Shown here: one piece after another, positions 46,527-55,526 of the stretch
Position numbering within the stretch: position 1 is the stretch's first letter
Layout: each line of letters begins with the position of its first letter
Assembly: GCA_020161145.1 (NCBI GenBank)
Contig: JAIUPQ010000007.1
Span: 62,001-126,000, forward strand
Length of the DNA: 64,000 bases
Source of the DNA: Pseudomonadota bacterium
Lineage (GTDB): Bacteria > Pseudomonadota > Gammaproteobacteria > Burkholderiales > Burkholderiaceae_C
Direction of reading: 5' to 3'
Position numbers and translations under genes: made by a program
Notes under the pieces: model-generated
Databases searched by the model: none
Seen by the model: only the letters and a program-made list of their open reading frames with translations
Told to the model about the DNA's origin: nothing

Positions 46527-47875
46527 ATGAACCCTGCCACCCTCTGGCCCCCCGGCCCTGCCGCCAGTCCGCTGGGCTGGCCCCTGCTGCGCCGCATGGC
46601 GCACGACTGCCGACCCAGTTGGCGCACTGGCAGCGCGAGTTCGGCGACACCGTCCACCTGCGCATCTGGCCCGAGCACATGGTCGTGCTGGCCGAGCCGC
46701 AACTGGTGCGCGAGCTGTTGGTGGCGCGCCACGATGCGCTGGTGCGCTGGGAGCGGGGCATTGCGGTCATGGCCCGCACCCACGGCCACAGTGTGCTGAT
46801 GGCCGAGGGCGAGGCCTGGCGTGCCAAACGCCAGGCGCTGCAACCGGCCTTTGCTCCCAAGGCGGTACAGGCCTTCGTGCCCGCCATGGGCGACGCCGTC
46901 GCGCGGGCGCTGGATGGCTGGCCGCACGAGGCCGCGCGCTGGCCCATCGAGCAGGCGCTGACCGCGCTGACCATGGACGTCATCATGCGCCTGCTGTTCT
47001 CCAGCACCGTGGGCGATGACGCGCGCACCGCCGAGACCGCGGTCCACGCCCTGAGCCGGGCGGCCAACACGGCGTTCTACTGGCCGGCCAGCATCTCTGA
47101 ATGGCTGCCCGGTCAAGCCCGCGCGCGCCGCGCTCGCCAAGCCCTCGAAAGCCTGATCGACCGCCATCTGACGGCCCGCCTGGCGCTGCCCGATGCCGAC
47201 TGGCCGGACGACTTGCTGACACGCCTGCTGCGCCTGCACCGCAGCGAGCCCCAGGCCTGGCCGCTGCAGGCCGTGCGCGACGAATGCATGACGGCGTTTC
47301 TGGCCGGCCACGAGACCACCGCCGCCACACTGACCTGGTGGGCCTGGTGCATGGCCGCCCACCCCGAGATCCAGACCGCCGCACGCGCCGAGGTGGCGCA
47401 GGTGCTGCAGGGCCGCCGGCCCGAGGCGGCCGACCTGCCGGCGCTGCGCCTGCTGACGGCCACGCTGCAGGAGACGCTGCGCCGCTACCCGGCCGTGCCG
47501 GTGCTGATGAGCCGGCGTGGCCGCGAGCCGGTGACGCTGGGCGGCCGCACCTACCCGGCGCGCACGCTGTTCGTGCTGCCGGTGCAACTGCTGCACCACG
47601 ACGCCCGCTGGTTTGAGCAGCCGCTGGCCTTCCGCCCTGCGCGCTTTCTGGATGGTGCGCCGGAGATTCCGCGTGGTGCCTACCTGCCGTTTGGTGCCGG
47701 GCCGCGCGTCTGCCTGGGCCAGCATCTGGCGCTGACCGAGATGGTGGTGGTGGCGGCCATGCTGCTGCAGCGCGCCACGTTGACCGTGCCGGCCGGCATG
47801 GCCGCACCCGAGCCGGTGGTCAACGTGACGCTGCGCCCCCGCGAGCCGCTGGTGTTAGCAGTCGGTCCGGCCTGA
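46527..47875 (+). pseudogene. cytochrome P450 with apparent frameshift near its 5' end
   Basis: A haem monooxygenase gene whose natural start appears to be ATG 46527 (MNPATLWPPGPAASPLGWPL, the Pro-rich P450 N-terminus). About 28 codons on, near 46600-46612, the P450 reading continues in another frame (LPTQLAHWQREFGDTVHLRI). One frameshift joins the two. From there the protein is complete: I-helix AFLAGHETTAATLTWW, ExxR in LQETLRRYPAVP, and haem loop FGAGPRVCLGQHLAL with the Cys ligand. Without correction the only starts in the main frame give an N-terminus that is shadow sequence (GTG-like region from 46454) or a truncation at Met 46679. A sequencing error or a recent mutation are both possible. 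The substrate cannot be told. The end overlaps the convergent subtilase gene by 21 bp. Confidence 0.72.
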
Positions 47876-49795
47876 CGCGCGCCAACCCCGGCGCGGCAGC
47901 AAGGCCACGCCCAGCGCCAGCAGCAGGCCCCAGATCAGCCCGACGGCGCCCCCGCCGGTGTCCGACACATCGGGCACGCCCGGTGCAGCCGGCGCCACCA
48001 GATCCAGCGTCTCGCTGGACTGGGCGCCCTGGTCATCGGTCACGGTCAGGCGCACGGTGACGGTGCCCGCCGCCGTGATCTGCAACTGGGCCGAGGCGCT
48101 GGTGGTGCCGCCCACGAAGCTGGCCTTGTCGGCACCGGTCACGATGGACCAGGCGTAGCCCACGATGCTGCGCCCCGAGGCGGCCACGCTGGCGCTGCCA
48201 TCCAGCGACACGGTCGAGCCCACGCTGGGCGTGGTGGTGGAGGCGGTGATGTGGGAGACCACTTCGTTGGTGGCCGCCGTCACGGCGGCGGCGGTGTTGA
48301 GCATGCCGGCGCCGCAGGTGGTGGTGGTGCAGTCGCAGGCGCTGGTCTGCGCCGGCCCGCCCGGGGCCTGGCAGGTGTCCACGCCGGTGACCGGGAACGG
48401 CGTGGCCGTGCCGCGCAGCAGGCTGGTGAGGGTGGATGGCTTGATCTCGGGGTTGATGCTGCGCATCAGCGCCACGGTGCCGGTGACCAGCGGCGTGGCA
48501 AAGCTGGTGCCTATGCTCAGGCTGTAGCCGTCGGTGTAGCCATAGCCGGCAGGGCCTTGGGTGCCCAGGTTGGTCAGCGTCAGCAGCGGGTAGGTGCAGG
48601 CGCCGCTGGCGTCGGGGCAGTCGCCGCCCGGGGCGCTGACGATCAGCTCGGGGCCCAGGCTGGAGTAGCCGCCCTTGGCGCCGTCGTGGGCCAGGCCGCC
48701 CACGCCGATCACGCCCGAGCAACTGGCCGGCACGCCCACGGCCGTGCCGTCGTTGCCGGCGGCGGCGACGACGGCCACGCCCAGCGGCACCAATTCGTCC
48801 ACCACGCCCTGGTAGCTGCTGCCGTCCACCACGTTGGCGCAGGTGCCGGCGCCGCCCAGGCTGAGGTTGATGATTTTGGCCGGGTTGGGGTTGACGGGCA
48901 CGCCCGGTACGGTCAGCCCGGCCGCCCAGCGCATGGCCGGCAGGATGTCGCTGTCCCAGCCGCCGCACTTGCCCAGCACGCGCACCGGCAGCAGGCGCAC
49001 GCCAGGCGCCACGCCGGCCATGCCGATGGCGTTGTCGGTGGTGGCGGCGATCAGGCCGGCCACCTTGGTGCCATGCCAGGAGCTGTCTTCCACGGTGCAG
49101 TCCGAGAACACCGACTGGCTGCGGTCGGCGGCGGTCAGCCAGTCGCCCGGATCGGCCGGGTCGGCATCGCGGCCGTCGCCGTCATTGGCGGTGGGCGCGT
49201 CGTGGATGAAGTCGTAGCCCGGCAGCACGGTGGTGCCGGCGAGGTCGGGGTGGTTGCGCAAAATGCCCGAATCCAGCACGGCGACGACCACGCCGGAGGC
49301 GCCGCGCGTGTGCGTCCACGCGCCCTCGGCGTTGATGGCGGCGGCGGTGCTGGTGGTGGGCGCGCGCAGATACCACTGGCCAGCCGTGGGCGTGGTGCCC
49401 ACCAGGCCGTCGGGGTAGAGCGGGTCGTTGGGTGCGGCCAGTGCATGGCGGCGGCGGTCCACGGTGGCAAACGCCACGCGCGAGTCGGCGCGCAAGCGGG
49501 CGGCGAACTGCTGCGCGCTCATGCCCGCCGGCGCTTCCAGCACCTGCATGCGCTCGCTGATGGCAGGCCCGTCGCGCAGCGTCAGGCCCATCCGCGCCCC
49601 CAGCCAGGCCGCCGCCTCGGGCCCGCGCTGGCGCAGCGCGGCGGGCGAGCGGCGCTCAGCCAGCGCCTGGGGCTTGAAGCCGACGATGACGCGCTGATCG
49701 GATTCGGCAGCCGGCGCAGCCAGGGCCGGCGCCAGGCCGGCCAGGCAAAAGGCCAGGGTCAGCGCGGTGCGCAGCAAAAGGCGTGAGGCGGACAT
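47855..49795 (-). CDS. S8 subtilisin-family protease with PKD-like domain and C-terminal sorting tail
   Basis: A 646-residue secreted protease. Start 49795; signal peptide LLLRTALTLAFCLAGLAPAL (cleavage near ALA/APA). An inhibitor-like propeptide precedes the catalytic domain (about 130-480). The triad is visible: Asp in VVVAVLDSGILRNHPDL, His in SSWHGTKVAGLIAA, Ser in SIGTSFATPLVTG; the oxyanion Asn is in VVAAAGNDGTA. Residues ~490-580 are a PKD/cadherin-like sandwich (SVGSTVSLDGSASVAASG). The C-terminus is GGGAVGLIWGLLLALGVALL plus PRRGW, a Gly-rich/TM/Arg tail like GlyGly-CTERM, which rhombosortase removes. Ten more residues follow it, ending in Cys. The stop overlaps the P450 gene. Confidence 0.92.
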   Translation of the reverse strand: MSASRLLLRTALTLAFCLAGLAPALAAPAAESDQRVIVGFKPQALAERRSPAALRQRGPEAAAWLGARMGLTLRDGPAISERMQVLEAPAGMSAQQFAARLRADSRVAFATVDRRRHALAAPNDPLYPDGLVGTTPTAGQWYLRAPTTSTAAAINAEGAWTHTRGASGVVVAVLDSGILRNHPDLAGTTVLPGYDFIHDAPTANDGDGRDADPADPGDWLTAADRSQSVFSDCTVEDSSWHGTKVAGLIAATTDNAIGMAGVAPGVRLLPVRVLGKCGGWDSDILPAMRWAAGLTVPGVPVNPNPAKIINLSLGGAGTCANVVDGSSYQGVVDELVPLGVAVVAAAGNDGTAVGVPASCSGVIGVGGLAHDGAKGGYSSLGPELIVSAPGGDCPDASGACTYPLLTLTNLGTQGPAGYGYTDGYSLSIGTSFATPLVTGTVALMRSINPEIKPSTLTSLLRGTATPFPVTGVDTCQAPGGPAQTSACDCTTTTCGAGMLNTAAAVTAATNEVVSHITASTTTPSVGSTVSLDGSASVAASGRSIVGYAWSIVTGADKASFVGGTTSASAQLQITAAGTVTVRLTVTDDQGAQSSETLDLVAPAAPGVPDVSDTGGGAVGLIWGLLLALGVALLPRRGWRASGRTDC

Positions 49796-49823
49796 GACGA
49801 ATCCTTGCGGGCAAAGACAGAAA

Positions 49824-49875
49824 AGCCGCCACCTTAACCCGCCCGGGCCCAAACCGAGCGGTCAAAGTGGCGGCT
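49824..49875 (-). terminator. terminator of the tkt-gap operon
   Basis: On the minus strand, stem AGCCGCCA / TGGCGGCT (49868-49875 with 49824-49831) with a long GC-rich, internally paired loop, followed by TTTTCTG. It lies 24 bp after the gap stop codon and before the subtilase start. Confidence 0.5.
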
Positions 49876-49898
49876 GGAGCCGGCTTATTCGGCCGGGC

Positions 49899-50933
<1,035 letters not shown>

Positions 50934-51938
50934 TTACAAATCGATGGTGGTGCAGGGCACGTGGACGGTCAGGGTGTCGCCAATGACCATGCGACGGGTC
51001 TTTTCAGGTAAGCGCAGTGTGAAGCGCTTGAGCCAATCCACCAGCGGCTTTCGCGCTGGATGGGTTTGTTCCAATTGCCCAACCGAGTTGAGTTCGTAGG
51101 GGCGGTAATAGGTCACTCGCAGATCGAACGGGCAGCCCATCTGGGCGGTGTCAAAGTAAACCGGCGTGGGGTAGTCTTGGCTGCCTCGAATGAAGTCCAC
51201 CAAGTCCAGATCCTTGAGCACAGTCACAGGACCATCGTTAATGCGGAATTTGTAGATCAGGCTGAAGGTCTTAGGAAAAGCGTCGGCGGCGTCGGTCTTG
51301 CAGGTCAGACGCAACCGCTCAGCCGCAGCCATGACGGCCGACGAGAAATTGGCATGGGGGCTGGAAAGTACCTTCACCTCTGGCGCAGCGCCGGCGCTCG
51401 CAAACTGCAAATCCACCAGTACCGGCCCCCACATGTCCTCTCGCATTTGCCGCGTGGGATAGGTGGGCGGATTACTTGCAGCGTTGAGCACGCAGGCCGC
51501 CTCGTAAGGTTTTTCACCATCGGCTGTGCGCTGCTCAGGATCGGTGGACACAACTTTGCGTCCGTCATTGGGCACGAACACATAGTCCTGAAACAGAACC
51601 ACTGGGACTTCGCCCGCCTTCAGGCACGGCAAACGAAACTGGCGCACATGCGAGCGCACGGCGTCCAGCAATTCGGCTGACGTCGTGCGGTGGTCGCTGA
51701 GCAACTTGTAGTCGGGGGCCGCATCAGGTGCATCAAAACTCAGCCGCACCGAGACCGTACCAGCATCCTTGCGTTGGTATGCACTTTCCGGATAGACCAA
51801 CGGCTTCACGGTCGGCCCGCTGGACACCAGGCAGGCCAACGCGGGCGTGGGGCCTTCGATCATCTGCTGGCCACAGGCCGCCTCAGTGACACACAGGGCC
51901 AAAAAGCCCAGCCCCAAGCGCCCGCTCACGGCGTTCAC
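50934..51938 (-). CDS. exported protein with two TonB_C-like domains
   Basis: A 334-residue protein; GTG at 51938 overlaps the tkt stop (GTGA). The N-terminus (GRLGLGFLALCVTEAACGQQ) is a signal peptide and may be lipoprotein-type (cysteine of AAC). Two regions share the TonB C-terminal pattern: VYPESAYQRKDAGTVSVRLS with LLDAVRSHVRQFRLPC, and TYPTRQMREDMWGPVLVDLQ with VMAAAERLRLTC. Each ends with a conserved Cys. A third, diverged unit may follow (TLRLPEKTRRMVIGDTLTV). Codon choice is less G/C-rich than in tkt or gap, so the gene may be a late arrival in this operon. No proline-rich span or TonB TM box, so it is not a normal TonB. Function unknown. Confidence 0.78.
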   Translation of the reverse strand: MNAVSGRLGLGFLALCVTEAACGQQMIEGPTPALACLVSSGPTVKPLVYPESAYQRKDAGTVSVRLSFDAPDAAPDYKLLSDHRTTSAELLDAVRSHVRQFRLPCLKAGEVPVVLFQDYVFVPNDGRKVVSTDPEQRTADGEKPYEAACVLNAASNPPTYPTRQMREDMWGPVLVDLQFASAGAAPEVKVLSSPHANFSSAVMAAAERLRLTCKTDAADAFPKTFSLIYKFRINDGPVTVLKDLDLVDFIRGSQDYPTPVYFDTAQMGCPFDLRVTYYRPYELNSVGQLEQTHPARKPLVDWLKRFTLRLPEKTRRMVIGDTLTVHVPCTTIDL

Positions 51939-53956
51939 TTGCCCAACACCTTGCGCACCGTCAGCGCCAGGTTGGCGGCGGTGAAGCCGAAGGTCTGGAA
52001 CAAGGCGTCGGCGGGGGCCGATTCGCCGAAGCGGTCCAGGCCCACCACGGCGGCGCAGCCGTATTTCCACCAGCCGTCGGTGGCGCCGGCCTCGATGGCG
52101 ATGCGCGGCAGCTTGGGCGGCAGCACGTCCAGCTTGTAGGCCATGTCCTGGCGGTCGAAGACGGTCGTCGAGGGCATGGAGACCACGCGCACGGGGATCT
52201 TGGCCAGCGCCAGTTGGGCCTGGGCGTGCAGCGCCAGCTGCACTTCGGAGCCGGTGGCGATGATGACGGCCTTGGCGGGTTTGTTCAGGCCCACCTCGGC
52301 CGGTTCGGCCAGCACGTAGGCGCCGCGGGTGATGACGTCGGCGTCCTGCTTGGGCGCATAGGGCAGGTTCTGGCGGCTCAGCAGCAGCGCCGTGGGCCGG
52401 TCGGACTGGGCCAGGGCCATGGTCCAGGCCACGGCCGTCTCGGCGCTGTCGGCGGGGCGCCAGACATCGAGGCCGGGGATGAGCCGCAGGCTGGCCGCAT
52501 GTTCCACGCTCTGGTGGGTGGGGCCGTCCTCGCCCAGGCCGATGGAGTCGTGGGTGAAGACGTGGATGACGCGGCGCTTCATCAGCGCGGCCATGCGGAT
52601 GGCGTTGCGGCTGTAGTCGCTGAAGGTCAGGAAGGTGCCGCCATAAGGGATGAAGCCGCCATGCAGCGCCATGCCGTTCATGATGGCAGCCATGCCGAAC
52701 TCGCGCACGCCGTAGTTGATGTGACGCCCACCATTGACGTGGCCGGCGGCATCCACGCGCAGCGGCGGCGTGGCCTCGGTCTGGGTGAGGTTGGAGCCGG
52801 TGAGGTCGGCCGAGCCGCCCAGCAGCTCGGGCAGCGCGGCCGTGAAATGGGTCAGCGCCTGCTGGCTGGCCTTGCGCGAGGCCACGGTTTCGGCCTTGTC
52901 GTGGGCGGCGGCCACGGCCTGCACGGCCACGTCGGCAAAACCCTCGGGCAGCTTGCCGGCCATGCGGCGCAGGTAGTCGGCGGCGAGCGCGGGGTGGGCC
53001 TGGGCGTAGGCGGCCAGGCGGGCGTCCCAGTCGGCCTGGGCGGCGGCGCCCTGGGCCTGTTGGGACCATTGGGCGGCCAGGTCGGCCGGAATCTCGAACG
53101 GCGCGGCCGTCCAGCCCAGCGCGGCGCGGGTGGCGGCGATCTCGTCCTTGCCCAGCGGCTCACCGTGGGCTTTGGCGGTGCCGGCGCGGCCGGGCGAGCC
53201 CTGGCCGATGGTGGTTTTGCAGACGATGAAGACGGGCTTGTCCTGGCTGGCCCGGGCGGTGCGCAGCGCGGCGTCGACGGCGTTCACGTCGTGGCCATCC
53301 ACGGGGCCGATGACTTGCCAGCCGTAGGCCTCGAAGCGCTTGGGCGTGTCGTCGGTGAACCAGGGCGCCACCGGGCCGTCGATGGAGATGCCGTTGTCGT
53401 CGTACAGCACCACCAGCTTGTTGAGCTTCCAGGCGCCGGCCAGCGAGGCCGCCTCGTGACTGATGCCTTCCATCAGGCAGCCGTCGCCCACGAAGACGTA
53501 GGTGCGGTGGTCGACCACGGTGTGGCCGTCGCGGTTGAACTCGGCGGCCAGGCGTTTCTCGGCCAGGGCCATGCCCACGGCATTGGCCAGGCCCTGGCCC
53601 AGCGGGCCGGTGGTGGTTTCGACGCCGGGGGTCACGTCCACCTCGGGGTGGCCGGGGGTGGCGCTGTGCAACTGGCGGAAGCGCTTGAGCTGCGCCATGG
53701 GCAGGTCGTAGCCGGTCAGGTGCAGCAGGCCGTAGAGCAGCATGGACGCATGGCCGTTGCTGAGCACGAAGCGGTCACGGTCCAGCCAGCCGGGGTCGGC
53801 GGGGTTGTGCCTGAGGTGGCGCGTCCACAGCGCCTGCCCCATCTCCGCCATGCCCATGGGGGCGCCGGGGTGGCCTGAGTTGGCGGCCTGCACGGCGTCC
53901 ATCGCCAGCGCGCGCAGCGCGTCGGCCAGGGTGGGGTTGGGGGAGGCGTCGGGCAT
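51935..53956 (-). CDS. tkt: transketolase
   Basis: Transketolase moves two-carbon units between sugar phosphates in the pentose phosphate and Calvin pathways, with thiamine diphosphate. 673 residues, full length. Motifs: AMDAVQAANSGHPGAPMGMA, VLSNGHASMLLYGLLHLTGY, GPLGQGLANAVGMA, ThDP-binding VGDGCLMEGISHEAASLAG, and in the pyrimidine domain GVREFGMAAIMNGMALHGG and FTHDSIGLGEDGPTHQSVEH. The C-terminal domain ends at VRKVLGK. Its order tkt - TonB_C-like - gap places the two sugar-phosphate enzymes in one transcript. Confidence 0.97.
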   Translation of the reverse strand: MPDASPNPTLADALRALAMDAVQAANSGHPGAPMGMAEMGQALWTRHLRHNPADPGWLDRDRFVLSNGHASMLLYGLLHLTGYDLPMAQLKRFRQLHSATPGHPEVDVTPGVETTTGPLGQGLANAVGMALAEKRLAAEFNRDGHTVVDHRTYVFVGDGCLMEGISHEAASLAGAWKLNKLVVLYDDNGISIDGPVAPWFTDDTPKRFEAYGWQVIGPVDGHDVNAVDAALRTARASQDKPVFIVCKTTIGQGSPGRAGTAKAHGEPLGKDEIAATRAALGWTAAPFEIPADLAAQWSQQAQGAAAQADWDARLAAYAQAHPALAADYLRRMAGKLPEGFADVAVQAVAAAHDKAETVASRKASQQALTHFTAALPELLGGSADLTGSNLTQTEATPPLRVDAAGHVNGGRHINYGVREFGMAAIMNGMALHGGFIPYGGTFLTFSDYSRNAIRMAALMKRRVIHVFTHDSIGLGEDGPTHQSVEHAASLRLIPGLDVWRPADSAETAVAWTMALAQSDRPTALLLSRQNLPYAPKQDADVITRGAYVLAEPAEVGLNKPAKAVIIATGSEVQLALHAQAQLALAKIPVRVVSMPSTTVFDRQDMAYKLDVLPPKLPRIAIEAGATDGWWKYGCAAVVGLDRFGESAPADALFQTFGFTAANLALTVRKVLGK

Positions 53957-54176
53957 GGGGCAATCCTGGCAGGCGGTGAAAAAGAGGGTGAATTTTAGAG
54001 GCCCTGCCAGTCACCCGGCCATCCGGGCCGCCGTGCCCATTAATTCACGCCCGAGCGCACCGACACATAGGAGTGCCCCTCAATCGCCAGGCGCCAAAAG
54101 GCGATACCCGAGTCAAGGCCTCGGCCATCTCACCCACTCGCTGGTGGGTGTGCGCCGGTGAGGCCAGGAGGCCTTG
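53957..54176. promoter_or_regulatory. 220-bp divergent region with three hairpins before the HD-GYP-like gene
   Basis: Gap between tkt and the divergent response-regulator gene. Reading toward the regulator there are successive dyads: ATCGCC/GGCGAT (near 54083-54104), CCGAG/CTCGG (near 54109-54125) and CACCCAC-N6-GTGGGTG (54131-54150). A strong ribosome site AGGAGG (54166-54171) follows, 5 bp before ATG 54177. The string looks like a folded leader. It does not match the c-di-GMP riboswitch consensus. Confidence 0.4.
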
Positions 54177-55526
54177 ATGTCAGAACCCACTGTCACCTTG
54201 CTCCTCGTCGATGACGAGCCCTCCATCCTGAGCGCGCTGCGGAGGCTGTTCCGGCCCCAGGGTTACCGCATCCTGCTGGCCGAAAGCGGCGCGGCCGCGC
54301 TGACGATGCTGGCCACCGAGCCGGTCGATCTGGTGCTGTCCGACATGCGCATGCCGGGCATGGACGGCGCCACCCTGCTCGAGCAGGTGCGCCAGCGCTG
54401 GCCCCAGACGCTGCGCATGCTGCTGACCGGCTACGCCGACATCTCATCCACCATCGCCGCCATCAATCGCGGCGAGATCCATCGCTACATCGCCAAGCCC
54501 TGGGACGATCAGGATCTGGTGCTGTCGGTGCGCGAGGGGCTGACGCGGCGGGCGCTTGAGCTGGAAAACCAGCGCCTGCTGGCGCTGACGCGTTCGCAGA
54601 ACGAGGAGTTGCAACAGGCCAACAGCCAGCTGGAGCATCGGGTGCACGCGCGCACCGCTGAGCTGGAACAGGTCAACAACATGTTGCAAATGGCGTACGC
54701 GCAACTGGACGAGAACTTCCTGCTGTCGCTGGACGTGTTCGCCGGCCTGATGGAGCTGCGCGAGCGCGGGGCAGCCGGCCATTCGCGCGAGGTGGCCAGG
54801 CTGGCCAAGGGCATTGCCCAGCAGTTGGGCTTGCCCCCACGCGAGGTGCGCGACGTGTTCGCAGCCGGCCTGCTGCACGAGATCGGCAAGATGAGCCTGC
54901 CCGACACCATGCTGCACAAGCCCCTGTCGCTGATGAGCAGCGACGAGCAAACCCGCTGGCGGCGGCATCCGTTGGCGGCCCAGACCGCGCTGCTGCCCCT
55001 GGCCCAGTTGCAGCGCGTGGCCCAGCTGGTTCGCGCCCAGCTGGAGCGGCTGGATGGCAAAGGCGGCCCCGACGGCCTCCAGGGTGAGGACTTTGCGCCC
55101 GCCGCCCAGGCGCTGGCGGTGGCGGTGCGGTACATGGGGTTGATCCATGGCCGCATGTCGGAGAAGGCCTGTGACGCGAGCGCCGCCCAGGCGCTGATTG
55201 CGGGCGGCGCCGGCACCCACTTCAGCGCGGCGGTGGTCCAGGCGTTTGCCGGCGTCATGGCCACGCAGGCCGAGACGCCGCCGGCTCAGGACGTGTGCAT
55301 CGACGCCCAGGCGCTGCGGCCGGGCATGGTGCTGGCGCGCGACCTGCATAGCGCCAGCGGTGTGCTGTTGCTGGCGGCCGGTTTTCGCTTTGACGCCCAG
55401 GTGGTGCGCCAGATCCACGAATTCGTGGCGCGCGAGGGCAGCCGCCTCAAGCTTCATGTCCACCCCACGTCGCAGATGGCTGCCGAAGGCCTGTCCGCCG
55501 AGCGCCTGCCGGAGTCCGTTCGGTGA
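54177..55526 (+). CDS. response regulator with degenerate HD-GYP-type domain
   Basis: A 449-residue cytoplasmic regulator. Start ATG 54177 with AGGAGG 5 bp upstream. Receiver: LLLVDDEPSILSALRRLF, phospho-Asp56 in VLSDMRMPGMDG, TGYADISS, AKPW. A coiled coil follows (about 125-175; NEELQQANSQLEHRVHART). The HD-GYP-like domain begins at HSREVARLAKGIAQQLGL, but the usual HD is HE (His234-Glu235 in LLHEIGKMSLPD), the HHE cluster is AQLE, and GYP is G296-G297-P298 in LDGKGGPDGL. So several metal and signature residues are changed and c-di-GMP hydrolysis is doubtful. It is coupled to the histidine kinase gene (TGATG). Confidence 0.9.
   Translation: MSEPTVTLLLVDDEPSILSALRRLFRPQGYRILLAESGAAALTMLATEPVDLVLSDMRMPGMDGATLLEQVRQRWPQTLRMLLTGYADISSTIAAINRGEIHRYIAKPWDDQDLVLSVREGLTRRALELENQRLLALTRSQNEELQQANSQLEHRVHARTAELEQVNNMLQMAYAQLDENFLLSLDVFAGLMELRERGAAGHSREVARLAKGIAQQLGLPPREVRDVFAAGLLHEIGKMSLPDTMLHKPLSLMSSDEQTRWRRHPLAAQTALLPLAQLQRVAQLVRAQLERLDGKGGPDGLQGEDFAPAAQALAVAVRYMGLIHGRMSEKACDASAAQALIAGGAGTHFSAAVVQAFAGVMATQAETPPAQDVCIDAQALRPGMVLARDLHSASGVLLLAAGFRFDAQVVRQIHEFVAREGSRLKLHVHPTSQMAAEGLSAERLPESVR

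Noticed and set aside
53957-54176. Cyclic-di-GMP riboswitch before the HD-GYP-like gene.
   Set aside because: The conserved GGCAAACC and CGCAAAGCC blocks and the tetraloop receptor arrangement are not present; only generic hairpins are seen.
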